Source: DATAFO01 sp046728935 (GTDB lineage: Bacteria; Actinomycetota; Thermoleophilia; Solirubrobacterales; 70-9). Taken from it: a stretch of 21,728 nt of DNA. Where the stretch lies: contig JBKPFS010000097.1 of assembly GCA_046728935.1 (NCBI GenBank), positions 1 to 21,728 on the forward strand, given 5' to 3'. Positions 1 through 6,162 of the stretch are shown piece after piece. Position numbers and translations under genes: made by a program. How positions within the stretch are numbered: the first letter of the stretch is position 1; every line of letters begins with the position of its first letter. The notes beneath the pieces are model-generated. The model ran no database searches. It was not told the origin of the DNA and was given only the letters and a program-made list of their open reading frames with translations.

Positions 1-503
1 GAGATCACCTGGAGGTGTCCGTCCTGCTCGAGCCGGAAGGGCGCGAAGGCGAACGCGGCGCCGGTGACGGCGGCGCCCGCCGGCCCGATTCCGAGCTCGC
101 GGGCGAGGAGGTAGGCGCCGAGGAAGGCGAGGGCATAGGCGAACAGGAACAGCAGGTCGTAGCGGGCCACGGCGGCGTCGGGCCCCGAGCCGACCAGTCC
201 CGCCGGGGCGTATCCGATCAGCGCGTCGGAGAAGGCGAGGGTGTCATCGAGGGGCCAGAACTGATTCGACTGGAAGAAGTGGAGCGGCTGGTGCGCGATA
301 GCGTGGCCGCCCCACGCCACCTGCCACGCCTGCGCGAGGGGGTCGCCGAGGTCTTTCGGGACGTCGTCGCCGAGGTTGAGGACGAGCGGCCAGTGCGTGA
401 CCACGGCCAGTGCGCAGGTCCCGAGCGCAGCGAGCACGAGCTCGCGAACGGTGACGTCGCGGCCGTCTCGCGACGGCGGGATGGCGGCGCTGCCGGCAGG
501 CAC
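1..503 (-). CDS. GT-C-like polytopic membrane protein, partial (C-terminus off left edge)
   Basis: The minus strand is open from a GTG at 503 to the window edge, giving about 167 residues. A short hydrophilic N-terminus (VPAGSAAIPPSRDGRD) is followed by a first membrane segment (ELVLAALGTCALAVV). Next comes an external loop with THWPLVLNLGDDVPKDLGDP and QSNQFWPLDDTLAFSDALIG, then more hydrophobic segments (YDLLFLFAYALAFLGAYLLAREL, quoted here as a region) and AFAFAPFR. This acidic first loop, the W/YP...TLAFS motif and the later RLEQDGHLQV stretch resemble large, mostly uncharacterised bacterial membrane proteins with a GT-C glycosyltransferase-like fold that would use lipid-linked sugars. 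The family call is from recalled pattern; no catalytic residue can be assigned. No clear ribosome binding site precedes the GTG. It is divergent from the cyclase gene with about 29 bases between starts. A start further inside is possible but no ATG is available nearby. Confidence 0.68.
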   Translation of the reverse strand, partial: MPAGSAAIPPSRDGRDVTVRELVLAALGTCALAVVTHWPLVLNLGDDVPKDLGDPLAQAWQVAWGGHAIAHQPLHFFQSNQFWPLDDTLAFSDALIGYAPAGLVGSGPDAAVARYDLLFLFAYALAFLGAYLLARELGIGPAGAAVTGAAFAFAPFRLEQDGHLQVI

Positions 504-510
504 GGGGCCG

Positions 511-516
511 TATGCT
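511..516 (+). promoter_or_regulatory. Putative -10 element (TATGCT) of the adenylate cyclase gene
   Basis: TATGCT lies 17 bases before the ATG at 533, which would give a leader of roughly 10 bases. It matches the TAnnnT shape and short spacing seen ahead of other gene starts in this window. The in-frame ATG at 512 lies inside this hexamer, which argues for the 533 start. No -35 match is evident. Confidence 0.35.
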
Positions 517-532
517 CGCAGCGGATTTGGCG

Positions 533-1303
533 ATGGCGGATGACGAGCGGCCCACCGCGCCCGAGACGGAGGAGAAGTCGGGGAAGCAGCGGCTGATGGC
601 GGCGCTGAAGGTCGCCCGGGAGCTGCTGCCGGGCGACAGCCGCTTCGGCGACCGGCTTTCGACCTCGGGCTCGGTGCCGCGCCACGCGATGGCGCGTCAG
701 CTCGCCGAGGTTGCAAGCAAGCGCCCGGGCGTCCTGAGCGAGATCGGGATGGGGGCGCTCCAGGTGTGGGAGGCCGTCGCCGAGGGCGAGGAGCGGCAGC
801 ACGGCGATCGCTCTGTGGCGATCGTGTTCACGGACCTCGTCGGCTTCTCCAACTGGGCGCTCGGGGTGGGCGACGAGGCGGCGCTGGCCCTGCTGCGCGA
901 CGTCGGCGACGCGATCGAGCCCCCGGTGCTCGAGCGCAACGGCGAGGTCGTGAAGCGCCTGGGCGACGGGATGATGGCCGTCTTCGGGACGGCGCAGGAT
1001 GGCGTCGAGGCCGTATTCGAGGCGCGCGAGAGGCTCGGAGGGGTCGACGCTCCCGGCTACCGGCCGAAGATCCGCGCCGGCCTGCATCTCGGTAACCCCC
1101 GGCGCCTCGGCAGGGACTACCTCGGGGTCGACGTCAACGTCGCGGCCCGGGTCGCCGATGAGGCGTCAGGGGATGAGCTCCTGGTTTCCGGGCAGGCGCT
1201 CGAGACGCTCGATACCGATTCCCTGAAGACGAGGAAGAAGCTGCTCTTCAAGGCGAAGGGCGTGCCCGACGACGTCACCGTTTACTCGGTGCGTCCGAAG
1301 TGA
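533..1303 (+). CDS. Class III adenylate cyclase
   Basis: Predicted to convert ATP to cyclic AMP in the cytoplasm. The product has 256 residues: a mostly helical N-terminal region (1-92) and one class III cyclase catalytic domain (about 93-256). All six canonical active-site positions can be read. Metal-binding Asp101 is in FTDLVGF and Asp145 is in LGDGMMAVF. Adenine-selecting Lys141 (VKRLGD) and Asp195 (GRDYLG) are present, and transition-state residues Asn202 and Arg206 are in VNVAARV. Lys plus Asp at the purine positions argues for adenylate rather than guanylate cyclase. There is no membrane segment, HAMP or recognisable sensor domain, so the N-terminal region is the likely regulator. The ATG at 533 is preferred over the in-frame ATG at 512 because 512 overlaps a putative -10 box. 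The 3' end overlaps the next gene by 4 bases (GTGA), so they are probably cotranscribed and coupled. Confidence 0.9.
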   Translation: MADDERPTAPETEEKSGKQRLMAALKVARELLPGDSRFGDRLSTSGSVPRHAMARQLAEVASKRPGVLSEIGMGALQVWEAVAEGEERQHGDRSVAIVFTDLVGFSNWALGVGDEAALALLRDVGDAIEPPVLERNGEVVKRLGDGMMAVFGTAQDGVEAVFEARERLGGVDAPGYRPKIRAGLHLGNPRRLGRDYLGVDVNVAARVADEASGDELLVSGQALETLDTDSLKTRKKLLFKAKGVPDDVTVYSVRPK

Positions 1304-1911
1304 GCATTCGATCGGCCCTGCTGGTCGTCGCGGCCATCGTCGCGCTGGTCTGGGCCGGCTGCGGGGACGCCGACGGCGACGAGCCGCAGCCGCCCGCGCG
1401 GCCCCCCGAGACGGTGGATCGCGTCCCCGACCTCCCGGCCCGATGGAAGGTTCACGTCAACGGGGCGGACGGGTTCGCGTTCGGGCTTCCGCCTGGATGG
1501 AAGGCCGACGACCGCAGCGGCTCGACCCTCGTTCGATCCTACGACCGGCTCGTCGCCGTGTCGATCACGGCCGATCGCACCAACGACGCGCTCGACACGC
1601 CGCTGGAGCCGTTCGCGACCCGGGCGCTGGTGACGCTGCCGGGCTTCGAGGATCAGCTGGAGCCGGGCGAGACGCGGCGCTTTGAGCACCGCTACCAGGG
1701 CGTCGCAGTCGCCGGTACCGGTACCGCCGTCAAGAGCGGCGTTCGCCAGCGGCTGAAGCTGATCGTGCTCCGCCGCGACAGCCTCGTGACCTTCACGGTT
1801 GTCATCGCTGCCAACCGGAGCGAGGCCGCAGGGGCGAGCGAGGCGATCGCCGAGCGGCTGGTCCGCACGCTTCGCAGCCGTCCGGTGGGTGCGGCCGCGG
1901 CTCCAGGCTGA
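1300..1911 (+). CDS. Putative lipoprotein with PsbP-like domain, coupled to adenylate cyclase
   Basis: 203 residues starting at a GTG that overlaps the cyclase stop codon. The N-terminus is a lipoprotein-type signal: MSIRSALLVVAAIVALVWAG followed by Cys21 and an acidic, Pro-rich linker. The Trp at -3 makes the lipobox imperfect, so a simple secreted or membrane-anchored form is possible. The mature part (about residues 48-200) contains GFAFGLPPGWKADDRSGS and a second half rich in beta strands (QRLKLIVLRRDSLVTFTVVI). That layout resembles PsbP/DUF1795-like domains found in many actinobacterial lipoproteins of unknown function. It would sit on the outer face of the membrane. The tight coupling to a soluble cyclase suggests shared expression, but nothing in the sequence shows that the two proteins interact. 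Function is unknown. Confidence 0.75.
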   Translation: MSIRSALLVVAAIVALVWAGCGDADGDEPQPPARPPETVDRVPDLPARWKVHVNGADGFAFGLPPGWKADDRSGSTLVRSYDRLVAVSITADRTNDALDTPLEPFATRALVTLPGFEDQLEPGETRRFEHRYQGVAVAGTGTAVKSGVRQRLKLIVLRRDSLVTFTVVIAANRSEAAGASEAIAERLVRTLRSRPVGAAAAPG

Positions 1912-1920
1912 TGGCGGTGG

Positions 1921-1926
1921 TAGGGT
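1921..1926 (+). promoter_or_regulatory. Putative -10 element (TAGGGT) of the first SGGF-repeat gene
   Basis: TAGGGT followed by CGGCG lies 31 bases before the ATG at 1957. The same TAGGGTCGGCG block lies 31 bases before the start of the paralogous gene at 2844. Just downstream, TCGGCG (1926-1931) and CGCCGA (1936-1941) can form a 6-bp hairpin with a CAAA loop. A strong AGGAGG ribosome binding site is at 1943-1948. No convincing -35 box is seen. Confidence 0.45.
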
Positions 1927-1956
1927 CGGCGCAAACGCCGAGAGGAGGGACCCTCC

Positions 1957-2793
1957 ATGCGTAGGACGAGCGGGAGAAGCGTCAATCGCGTTGTCTTGAT
2001 CTGGGGCTTGATCGTCGCGCTGGCGGGCGGCGTGCTCGCGGGCGTGGCGTCGGGCAACAAGCTGAAGACGCGCTCGGCCACCACGACGGTTCCGGGTGAT
2101 GAGACTGGCTCGGTGACTGCGGATTGCGATCCCGGCACAAAGGCCGTCAGCGGAGGCTTCGAGACTGAGTTCGATTTCGCCGGCGGCACGGTCTTCGCGG
2201 TCGTGGACTCGCTCCGGCAGGGCGCGCGCAGTTGGACTGCGACCGCGCAGAACTTCTTTTCCGGCAACCCGGCACCACTGACGAGCTTCGCCTACTGCCG
2301 CGACGAGAAGGTGAAGTCGTCGTCCGAGGATGTCGGCCTAGAGGTGGGCGAGGACGACACCGTCGTCGCCACATGTCCCAGCGGCACCAAGGCGCTTTCA
2401 GGAGGGTTCGACGGGGAGTTCGACGACTCCGTCGTCCTTCCGCAGATCTCCCGCAAGCTCGGCAAGCGCAAATGGGAAGTCACGGGCATCGATTACGTCG
2501 AACCAGACGACCTGACCGCGCAGGTGAATTGCCGCGAGGGAAGGGCGCTGCGGACCAAGCAGGCGACGGCGACCGTCGATAACGACAACACCGCCACCGC
2601 GATCGCGAAGTGCAAGCGACGTCAGCGCGTCGTCTCGGGCGGCTTTGCCCAGGATGTTCCAGTCAAGGGCGGCCCATTCACCTACGAGTCCCGGAAGGCA
2701 GGGAAGCGCAGGTGGCGGGTGTCCACGTGGGCCAACTTCCCCACGGACATCACCGCCTACGCGTACTGCGAGAAGAAGAAGAAGAAGACGTAG
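1957..2793 (+). CDS. Secreted three-repeat Cys/SGGF protein, copy 1
   Basis: 278 residues with an N-terminal signal or anchor (about 11-33, VVLIWGLIVALAGGVLAGVA). Three tandem repeats of about 70-80 residues follow. Each opens with a Thr/Val-rich strand and a Cys, runs into an SGGF motif (65-68, 148-151, 227-230), has a central Trp and closes with a Cys in a TAYAYC or TAQVNC-type strand. The six cysteines are at 57, 114, 140, 192, 219 and 271, two per repeat, which suggests one disulfide per domain outside the cytoplasm. The C-terminus is a run of lysines (CEKKKKKT). The pattern Cys-x-x-G...GGF...W-x-V...Cys is widespread in secreted actinobacterial proteins without a known function. I do not recognise a named family or an active site. 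The ATG at 1957 has AGGAGG 8 bases upstream. The next gene is a full-length paralogue. Confidence 0.85.
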   Translation: MRRTSGRSVNRVVLIWGLIVALAGGVLAGVASGNKLKTRSATTTVPGDETGSVTADCDPGTKAVSGGFETEFDFAGGTVFAVVDSLRQGARSWTATAQNFFSGNPAPLTSFAYCRDEKVKSSSEDVGLEVGEDDTVVATCPSGTKALSGGFDGEFDDSVVLPQISRKLGKRKWEVTGIDYVEPDDLTAQVNCREGRALRTKQATATVDNDNTATAIAKCKRRQRVVSGGFAQDVPVKGGPFTYESRKAGKRRWRVSTWANFPTDITAYAYCEKKKKKT

Positions 2794-2807
2794 CGCCGCC
2801 TGACTGT

Positions 2808-2813
2808 TAGGGT
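2808..2813 (+). promoter_or_regulatory. Putative -10 element (TAGGGT) of the second SGGF-repeat gene
   Basis: TAGGGTCGGCG is repeated from the promoter region of the paralogue, again exactly 31 bases before the start codon (GTG at 2844). AGGAGG at 2832-2837 is the ribosome binding site. The intergenic sequence between these elements is otherwise different, which suggests selection on the elements and their spacing. Confidence 0.45.
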
Positions 2814-2843
2814 CGGCGGGTCAACTCAACGAGGAGGGATTCG

Positions 2844-3680
2844 GTGAGCAGGGTGAGCATCGGCAGCGGCAACCGTCACCTGGCTTTGGCGTGCGGCCTT
2901 ATCGCGGTACTCGGCGTCGGCGTGTTCGCGGTTGGGGCGTCCGGGAAGAAGCTTCAGACCAGATCCGAGTCGACGAGCGTCGATCCGCTCGACTTCGATT
3001 CGGTGACCGCGGATTGCGATCCAGGCGCCAAGGCGGTCAGCGGGGGCTTCAGGACCGAGCTCGACCCGGACTCGGGGCCGATCTTCCTTCCCTTCGAGTC
3101 CCAGCGCACGGGTGCCCGGGGGTGGGCGTTTTCCGCCACTTACATCTTCGGTCCCGATCCGGCCACGATCACGAGCTTCGCGTACTGCCGCGACGAGAAG
3201 GTGAAGTCGTCCGCCGAGAGCGAGACGTTCGATGTGGGCGAATCGCAGACCGTCGTCGCAACCTGCCCACCCGGCACGAAGGTGCTGTCGGGAGGCTTCG
3301 AGGGCGATGAGGAGGACGACGCGGTGCCGTACGTCTCCCGGAAGCTCGGCAAGCGTCAATGGGAGGTGACCGCCGTCGTTTACTCGGACGGCGCTTCCCT
3401 GACGGCACAGGTGAACTGCCGGGAGGGCAGGAAGCTCAGGAAGAAGGAGGACACGGCGACGATCGACGACGATCGAACGGCGACGGCGGTCGCGAAGTGC
3501 AAGCGCAGCCAGCGCGTCGTGTCGGGCGGCTTCGCCCAGGAGGACTTCCCGGTCGAGGGCGGCCCGTTCACCTATGAGTCCGTGAAGGACGGCAAGCGCA
3601 AGTGGCGGGTGTCGGCCACCAGCCTCGGATCCTCGGACATCACCGCGTACGCGTACTGCGAGAAGAAGAAGAAGCGGTAG
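2844..3680 (+). CDS. Secreted three-repeat Cys/SGGF protein, copy 2
   Basis: 278 residues, the same length as the gene before it and clearly its paralogue. A hydrophobic N-terminal segment (about 13-33) precedes three repeats with SGGF at 66-69, 149-152 and 227-230. Paired cysteines are at 58/115, 141/192 and 219/272. The third repeat is especially conserved between copies (AKCKR, QRVVSGGFAQ, GGPFTYES, DITAYAYCEKKKK), while the first differs more between its cysteines. The tail is again poly-lysine (CEKKKKR). The start is GTG at 2844, six bases after AGGAGG. An in-frame GTG lies at 2853, but the stronger spacing favours 2844. The stop codon lies inside a hairpin shared with the convergent pyrE gene. 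Likely extracytoplasmic; the function is unknown. Confidence 0.85.
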   Translation: MSRVSIGSGNRHLALACGLIAVLGVGVFAVGASGKKLQTRSESTSVDPLDFDSVTADCDPGAKAVSGGFRTELDPDSGPIFLPFESQRTGARGWAFSATYIFGPDPATITSFAYCRDEKVKSSAESETFDVGESQTVVATCPPGTKVLSGGFEGDEEDDAVPYVSRKLGKRQWEVTAVVYSDGASLTAQVNCREGRKLRKKEDTATIDDDRTATAVAKCKRSQRVVSGGFAQEDFPVEGGPFTYESVKDGKRKWRVSATSLGSSDITAYAYCEKKKKR

Positions 3681-3698
3681 CCGCGTAGCGGCCTACCG
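3675..3698. terminator. Bidirectional hairpin containing both convergent stop codons
   Basis: CGGTAG (3675-3680) and CCGC (3681-3684) pair with GCGG (3688-3691) and CTACCG (3693-3698), leaving a GTA loop and one bulged C at 3692. The TAG at 3678-3680 is the stop of the SGGF gene, and CTA at 3693-3695 is the stop of pyrE on the other strand. The two stop codons therefore pair with each other. There is no U-tract on either side, so action as an intrinsic terminator is inferred from position and stem strength only. Confidence 0.55.
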
Positions 3699-4244
3699 GT
3701 CGGGCCGCTCGGGGTAGACGTCGTCGATAGTGGCGAGCGCCTCGAAGGGGGCGCCCGCCGCGGCGGCGATCGCCTCGGCCCCGCCGGCGAGGCGGTCGAC
3801 CACGCACAGGGCGCCGACGATCTCGAGTCCCTCCTCGCGCATGCGCTCGATAGCCGCGACGGTCGATCCGCCGGTGGTGACCGTGTCCTCGACGACGAGA
3901 CAGCGCGTACCGGCCGCCACCGGGCCTTCGACCCAGCGCTGGAGCCCGTGCTGCTTTCGGTCCTTGCGCACGAAGAACCCCACCAGGCCCTCGCCCTCGG
4001 GGACCGCGATCGCGGCGCAGGCGAGCGGGATCGCCGCCATCACCGGACCGCCGACCGCTTCGGCACCGAGCCGATCCGCCGCTACAGCGATGAGCTCGCC
4101 CGCGGCGCGGAACCCCGCCGGGCGCAGCAGCGCGCGCCGGGCGTCGACGTAGTAGGACGCGGTCTGACCGCTTGAGAGCGTGACCTCGCCGATCACCAGC
4201 GCGTGCTCGCGGAGCTCGGCGAGCAGGGTCTCGCGCGCGCTCAC
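3693..4244 (-). CDS. pyrE: Orotate phosphoribosyltransferase
   Basis: Catalyses orotate plus PRPP to orotidine 5'-monophosphate and pyrophosphate, the fifth step of UMP synthesis, in the cytoplasm. The 183-residue product carries the PRPP-binding signature CLVVEDTVTTGGST (115-128). Its catalytic-loop region FVRKDRKQHG (91-100) contains the expected basic residues, and substrate-side motifs include SSGQTASYYVDAR (24-36). Length is normal for the short bacterial form. The start is a GTG that overlaps the stop of the upstream L,D-transpeptidase gene by 4 bases (GTGA), so translation is probably coupled and the two genes form an operon. Linking pyrE to a cell-wall enzyme rather than to other pyr genes is unusual but may be chance. 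The stop codon is embedded in the convergent hairpin at 3675-3698. Confidence 0.93.
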   Translation of the reverse strand: MSARETLLAELREHALVIGEVTLSSGQTASYYVDARRALLRPAGFRAAGELIAVAADRLGAEAVGGPVMAAIPLACAAIAVPEGEGLVGFFVRKDRKQHGLQRWVEGPVAAGTRCLVVEDTVTTGGSTVAAIERMREEGLEIVGALCVVDRLAGGAEAIAAAAGAPFEALATIDDVYPERPDR

Positions 4245-5269
4245 CCGTAGACGTAGATCGGCATCCCGATCTCGACCCAGTTGTAGATGAAGACCGAGTT
4301 CGGGATCGGGTTGCGCACGCAGCCGTGCGAGGCGGGGTATGGCGGAACCGAGGCGTAGCCGTGGATCGCGTAGCCGCCGTGGAAGTACACCGAGTAGTAC
4401 ATGGCCTTCGCGTTGAACCCGGGCTGGCGGCTGTAGAACTCGAACCGGCCCCGGATCGTCGGCGTCGCCGGGGCGCCGCTCGAGATGTGGAACGTGTACT
4501 GCGCCTTGCCGCCCTTGGCCAGCACCATCACCTGGCGCGAGAGGTCCACCTCGACGTGGCGCCCCGCGCCCTCGTACTTGGGCTTGAAGTCGCCCTTCCC
4601 CAGGGCGAGCTTGGCGAAGTCGCCCGGCGTCGCGTTCATGTTCCGCGGCCGTCCGTTCACCTTGTGGAAGGCGAGCACCGCGCGCCCCGTCCCGGAGCTG
4701 TACGCCTTGCCGCCCGGCGCGAAGTAGCCCTGCTTGCGGAGCAGGCGGTTGAACACCTTCACCGCCTCGCCGTGATCCCCGGGATCGAGGTCGGGATAGC
4801 GAAGCGAGAACGCCCCGGTGCGGGCCGAGCCGCCGACCTGGTTGTCGGTGCGCTCCTTGTCGACGCGGATCCGGTACTTGCCGGCCCGCAGCAGCGGTTT
4901 CGAGCGGAACTTGAAGCTGCCGTAGTTCGCGCCCCTGACCGCCTTGACGAAGGTCTCCTTGCGGTCGACCGCCTTGCCCTTGCGGGTCAGCGTGATGGTC
5001 ACGCGCTGGCCGGTGACGAAGGGCCGGACCTTGCCGATCGCCTTCACCCGGTCGCCGACGTCGACCTTGCCGTTCTTCACCCCCTTGAGCTCGATCGAGA
5101 GCTCGGCCCGCGCCGGCCCTCCCGGCGCGCGCTCGACCGTCGGCGCGGTGGGAGCGGCGGGAGTCGTCTCGATGAGGCCGTCCTGAGCCACGGCGCTCGC
5201 CGGCAGCCCGAGCGCGAGCGCGACAAGTCCTCCCGCCAGCCCGATTCCCCTCGACGTCACGGGCGGCAT
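4241..5269 (-). CDS. Secreted L,D-transpeptidase (YkuD domain) with Ig-like and peptidoglycan-binding domains
   Basis: Predicted to form 3-3 peptidoglycan cross-links or attach molecules to peptidoglycan outside the membrane. Of 342 residues, 1-29 are a Sec signal peptide (GLAGGLVALALGLPASAVAQ). Residues 55-155 look like a beta-sandwich, Ig-like stalk. Residues 160-225 resemble a PG_binding_1 domain (DLDPGDHGEAVKVFNRLLRKQGYF). Residues 236-342 are the YkuD catalytic domain with His303 (AIHGYAS) and the SHGCVR motif at 314-319, in which Cys317 is the nucleophile. The active site is intact. The ATG at 5269 gives a well-formed signal peptide. The gene is first in a two-gene unit with pyrE and lies 68 bases after the end of the ABC operon, separated from it by a double hairpin, so it probably has its own promoter between 5270 and 5300. 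I could not place that promoter. Confidence 0.92.
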   Translation of the reverse strand: MPPVTSRGIGLAGGLVALALGLPASAVAQDGLIETTPAAPTAPTVERAPGGPARAELSIELKGVKNGKVDVGDRVKAIGKVRPFVTGQRVTITLTRKGKAVDRKETFVKAVRGANYGSFKFRSKPLLRAGKYRIRVDKERTDNQVGGSARTGAFSLRYPDLDPGDHGEAVKVFNRLLRKQGYFAPGGKAYSSGTGRAVLAFHKVNGRPRNMNATPGDFAKLALGKGDFKPKYEGAGRHVEVDLSRQVMVLAKGGKAQYTFHISSGAPATPTIRGRFEFYSRQPGFNAKAMYYSVYFHGGYAIHGYASVPPYPASHGCVRNPIPNSVFIYNWVEIGMPIYVYG

Positions 5270-5297
5270 TCTGGCATGAGCGACGGGCGTCGGTGCT

Positions 5298-5340
5298 AGA
5301 GGCTGGCTCAGCCAGCCTGAGAGGCTGGCTCAGCCTCTCA
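5298..5340 (-). terminator. Double hairpin ending the ABC transporter operon
   Basis: Two adjacent stem-loops. The first is GGCTGGC (5301-5307) with GCCAGCC (5311-5317) around a TCA loop. The second is TGAGAGGCTG (5318-5327) with CAGCCTCTCA (5331-5340) around a GCT loop, a perfect 10-bp stem. The permease stop codon (complement of 5338-5340) is the first triplet of the second stem on the minus strand. The block arose from a direct repeat: AGAGGCTGGCTCAGCC occurs at 5298-5313 and 5320-5335. There is no U-tract. Confidence 0.65.
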
Positions 5341-6159
5341 GGCGACGAGCTTCGCCCGTAGCGCGCGGACCGGGATCGTGAACAGCAGCGCGCTGACGAC
5401 CGCCAACCAGGCGGTGTTGCCGAGGATCGACAGCGCGTCGGGCCCGGTGGCGAGGCCGCGCGTGATCTCGACCAGGTGGTAGAGCGGGGTGAACCAGGCC
5501 ACCACCTCCGCCCAGCCCGGCAGCTGGTCGAAGGGGAAGAAGATCCCCGAGAACAGGAACATCGGGGTGATGAAGAGGGTGAAGAAGTAGCTGTAGAGGT
5601 CGATCTTCGGGATCAGCGCGGTGAACGTGTAGCCGATCACCGAGAAGCAGAGGCCGCCGACGAAGACGAACAGCGGGATCACGATCGCCCACGGCGAGCT
5701 CACGAGCCCGAAGGCCGTGACGATGATCAGGAAGCTCGTCCCGTAGAGCGCCGCGCGGCTCGAGCTCCAGGCGAGGTCCCCCGCGACCAGGTCCTGCACC
5801 TCCACCGGCGTGGCGAGGATGTTGTCGTACAGGCGCGTCTCGTTCATCCGCAGGTACACGTTGTAGGTCGTCTCGAACGAGGCGGCCCACATCGCCGCGG
5901 AGGCGATCAGCCCGGGGCCGATGAAGTCCTCGTAGGGGATCCCGTTGACGGACGCCACGTAGGTGCCGAGCCCGAAGCCGAGCGCGACGAGGTAGAAGAG
6001 CGGGTCGAGGAACTGCGGCCACAGCGCTCCTTTCCAGAGCTTCGAGAAGACCCGGGCGTTGCGAAGCCAGACGGCGGCCGCGTGGCGCGGCGAGGGCACC
6101 AGCTCGCGAAGCGGGAGCCGCGGCCCGATCCCCCTGTATGTGCTGGTCGCGAACTCCAC
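5338..6159 (-). CDS. ABC-2 type transporter permease (NodJ-like)
   Basis: 273 residues, the membrane half of an ABC exporter. About six hydrophobic segments can be seen, including LDPLFYLVALGFGLGTYV, AIVIPLFVFVGGLCFSVIGY, FTLFITPMFLFSGIFFPF and LAVVSALLFTIPV. The motif MFLFSGIFFPFDQLPGW before the last pair of helices, and the segment MNETRLYDNILATPV after the second, are typical of ABC-2/NodJ-like permeases that export drugs, polysaccharides or lipids. The substrate cannot be told. The start is GTG at 6159, three bases after the ATPase stop, with a GGGAG ribosome binding site overlapping that stop. An ABC-2 permease works as a dimer with the ATPase encoded upstream. It is the last gene of the operon and its stop codon opens the terminator hairpin. 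Confidence 0.9.
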   Translation of the reverse strand: MEFATSTYRGIGPRLPLRELVPSPRHAAAVWLRNARVFSKLWKGALWPQFLDPLFYLVALGFGLGTYVASVNGIPYEDFIGPGLIASAAMWAASFETTYNVYLRMNETRLYDNILATPVEVQDLVAGDLAWSSSRAALYGTSFLIIVTAFGLVSSPWAIVIPLFVFVGGLCFSVIGYTFTALIPKIDLYSYFFTLFITPMFLFSGIFFPFDQLPGWAEVVAWFTPLYHLVEITRGLATGPDALSILGNTAWLAVVSALLFTIPVRALRAKLVA

Positions 6160-6162
6160 GCC

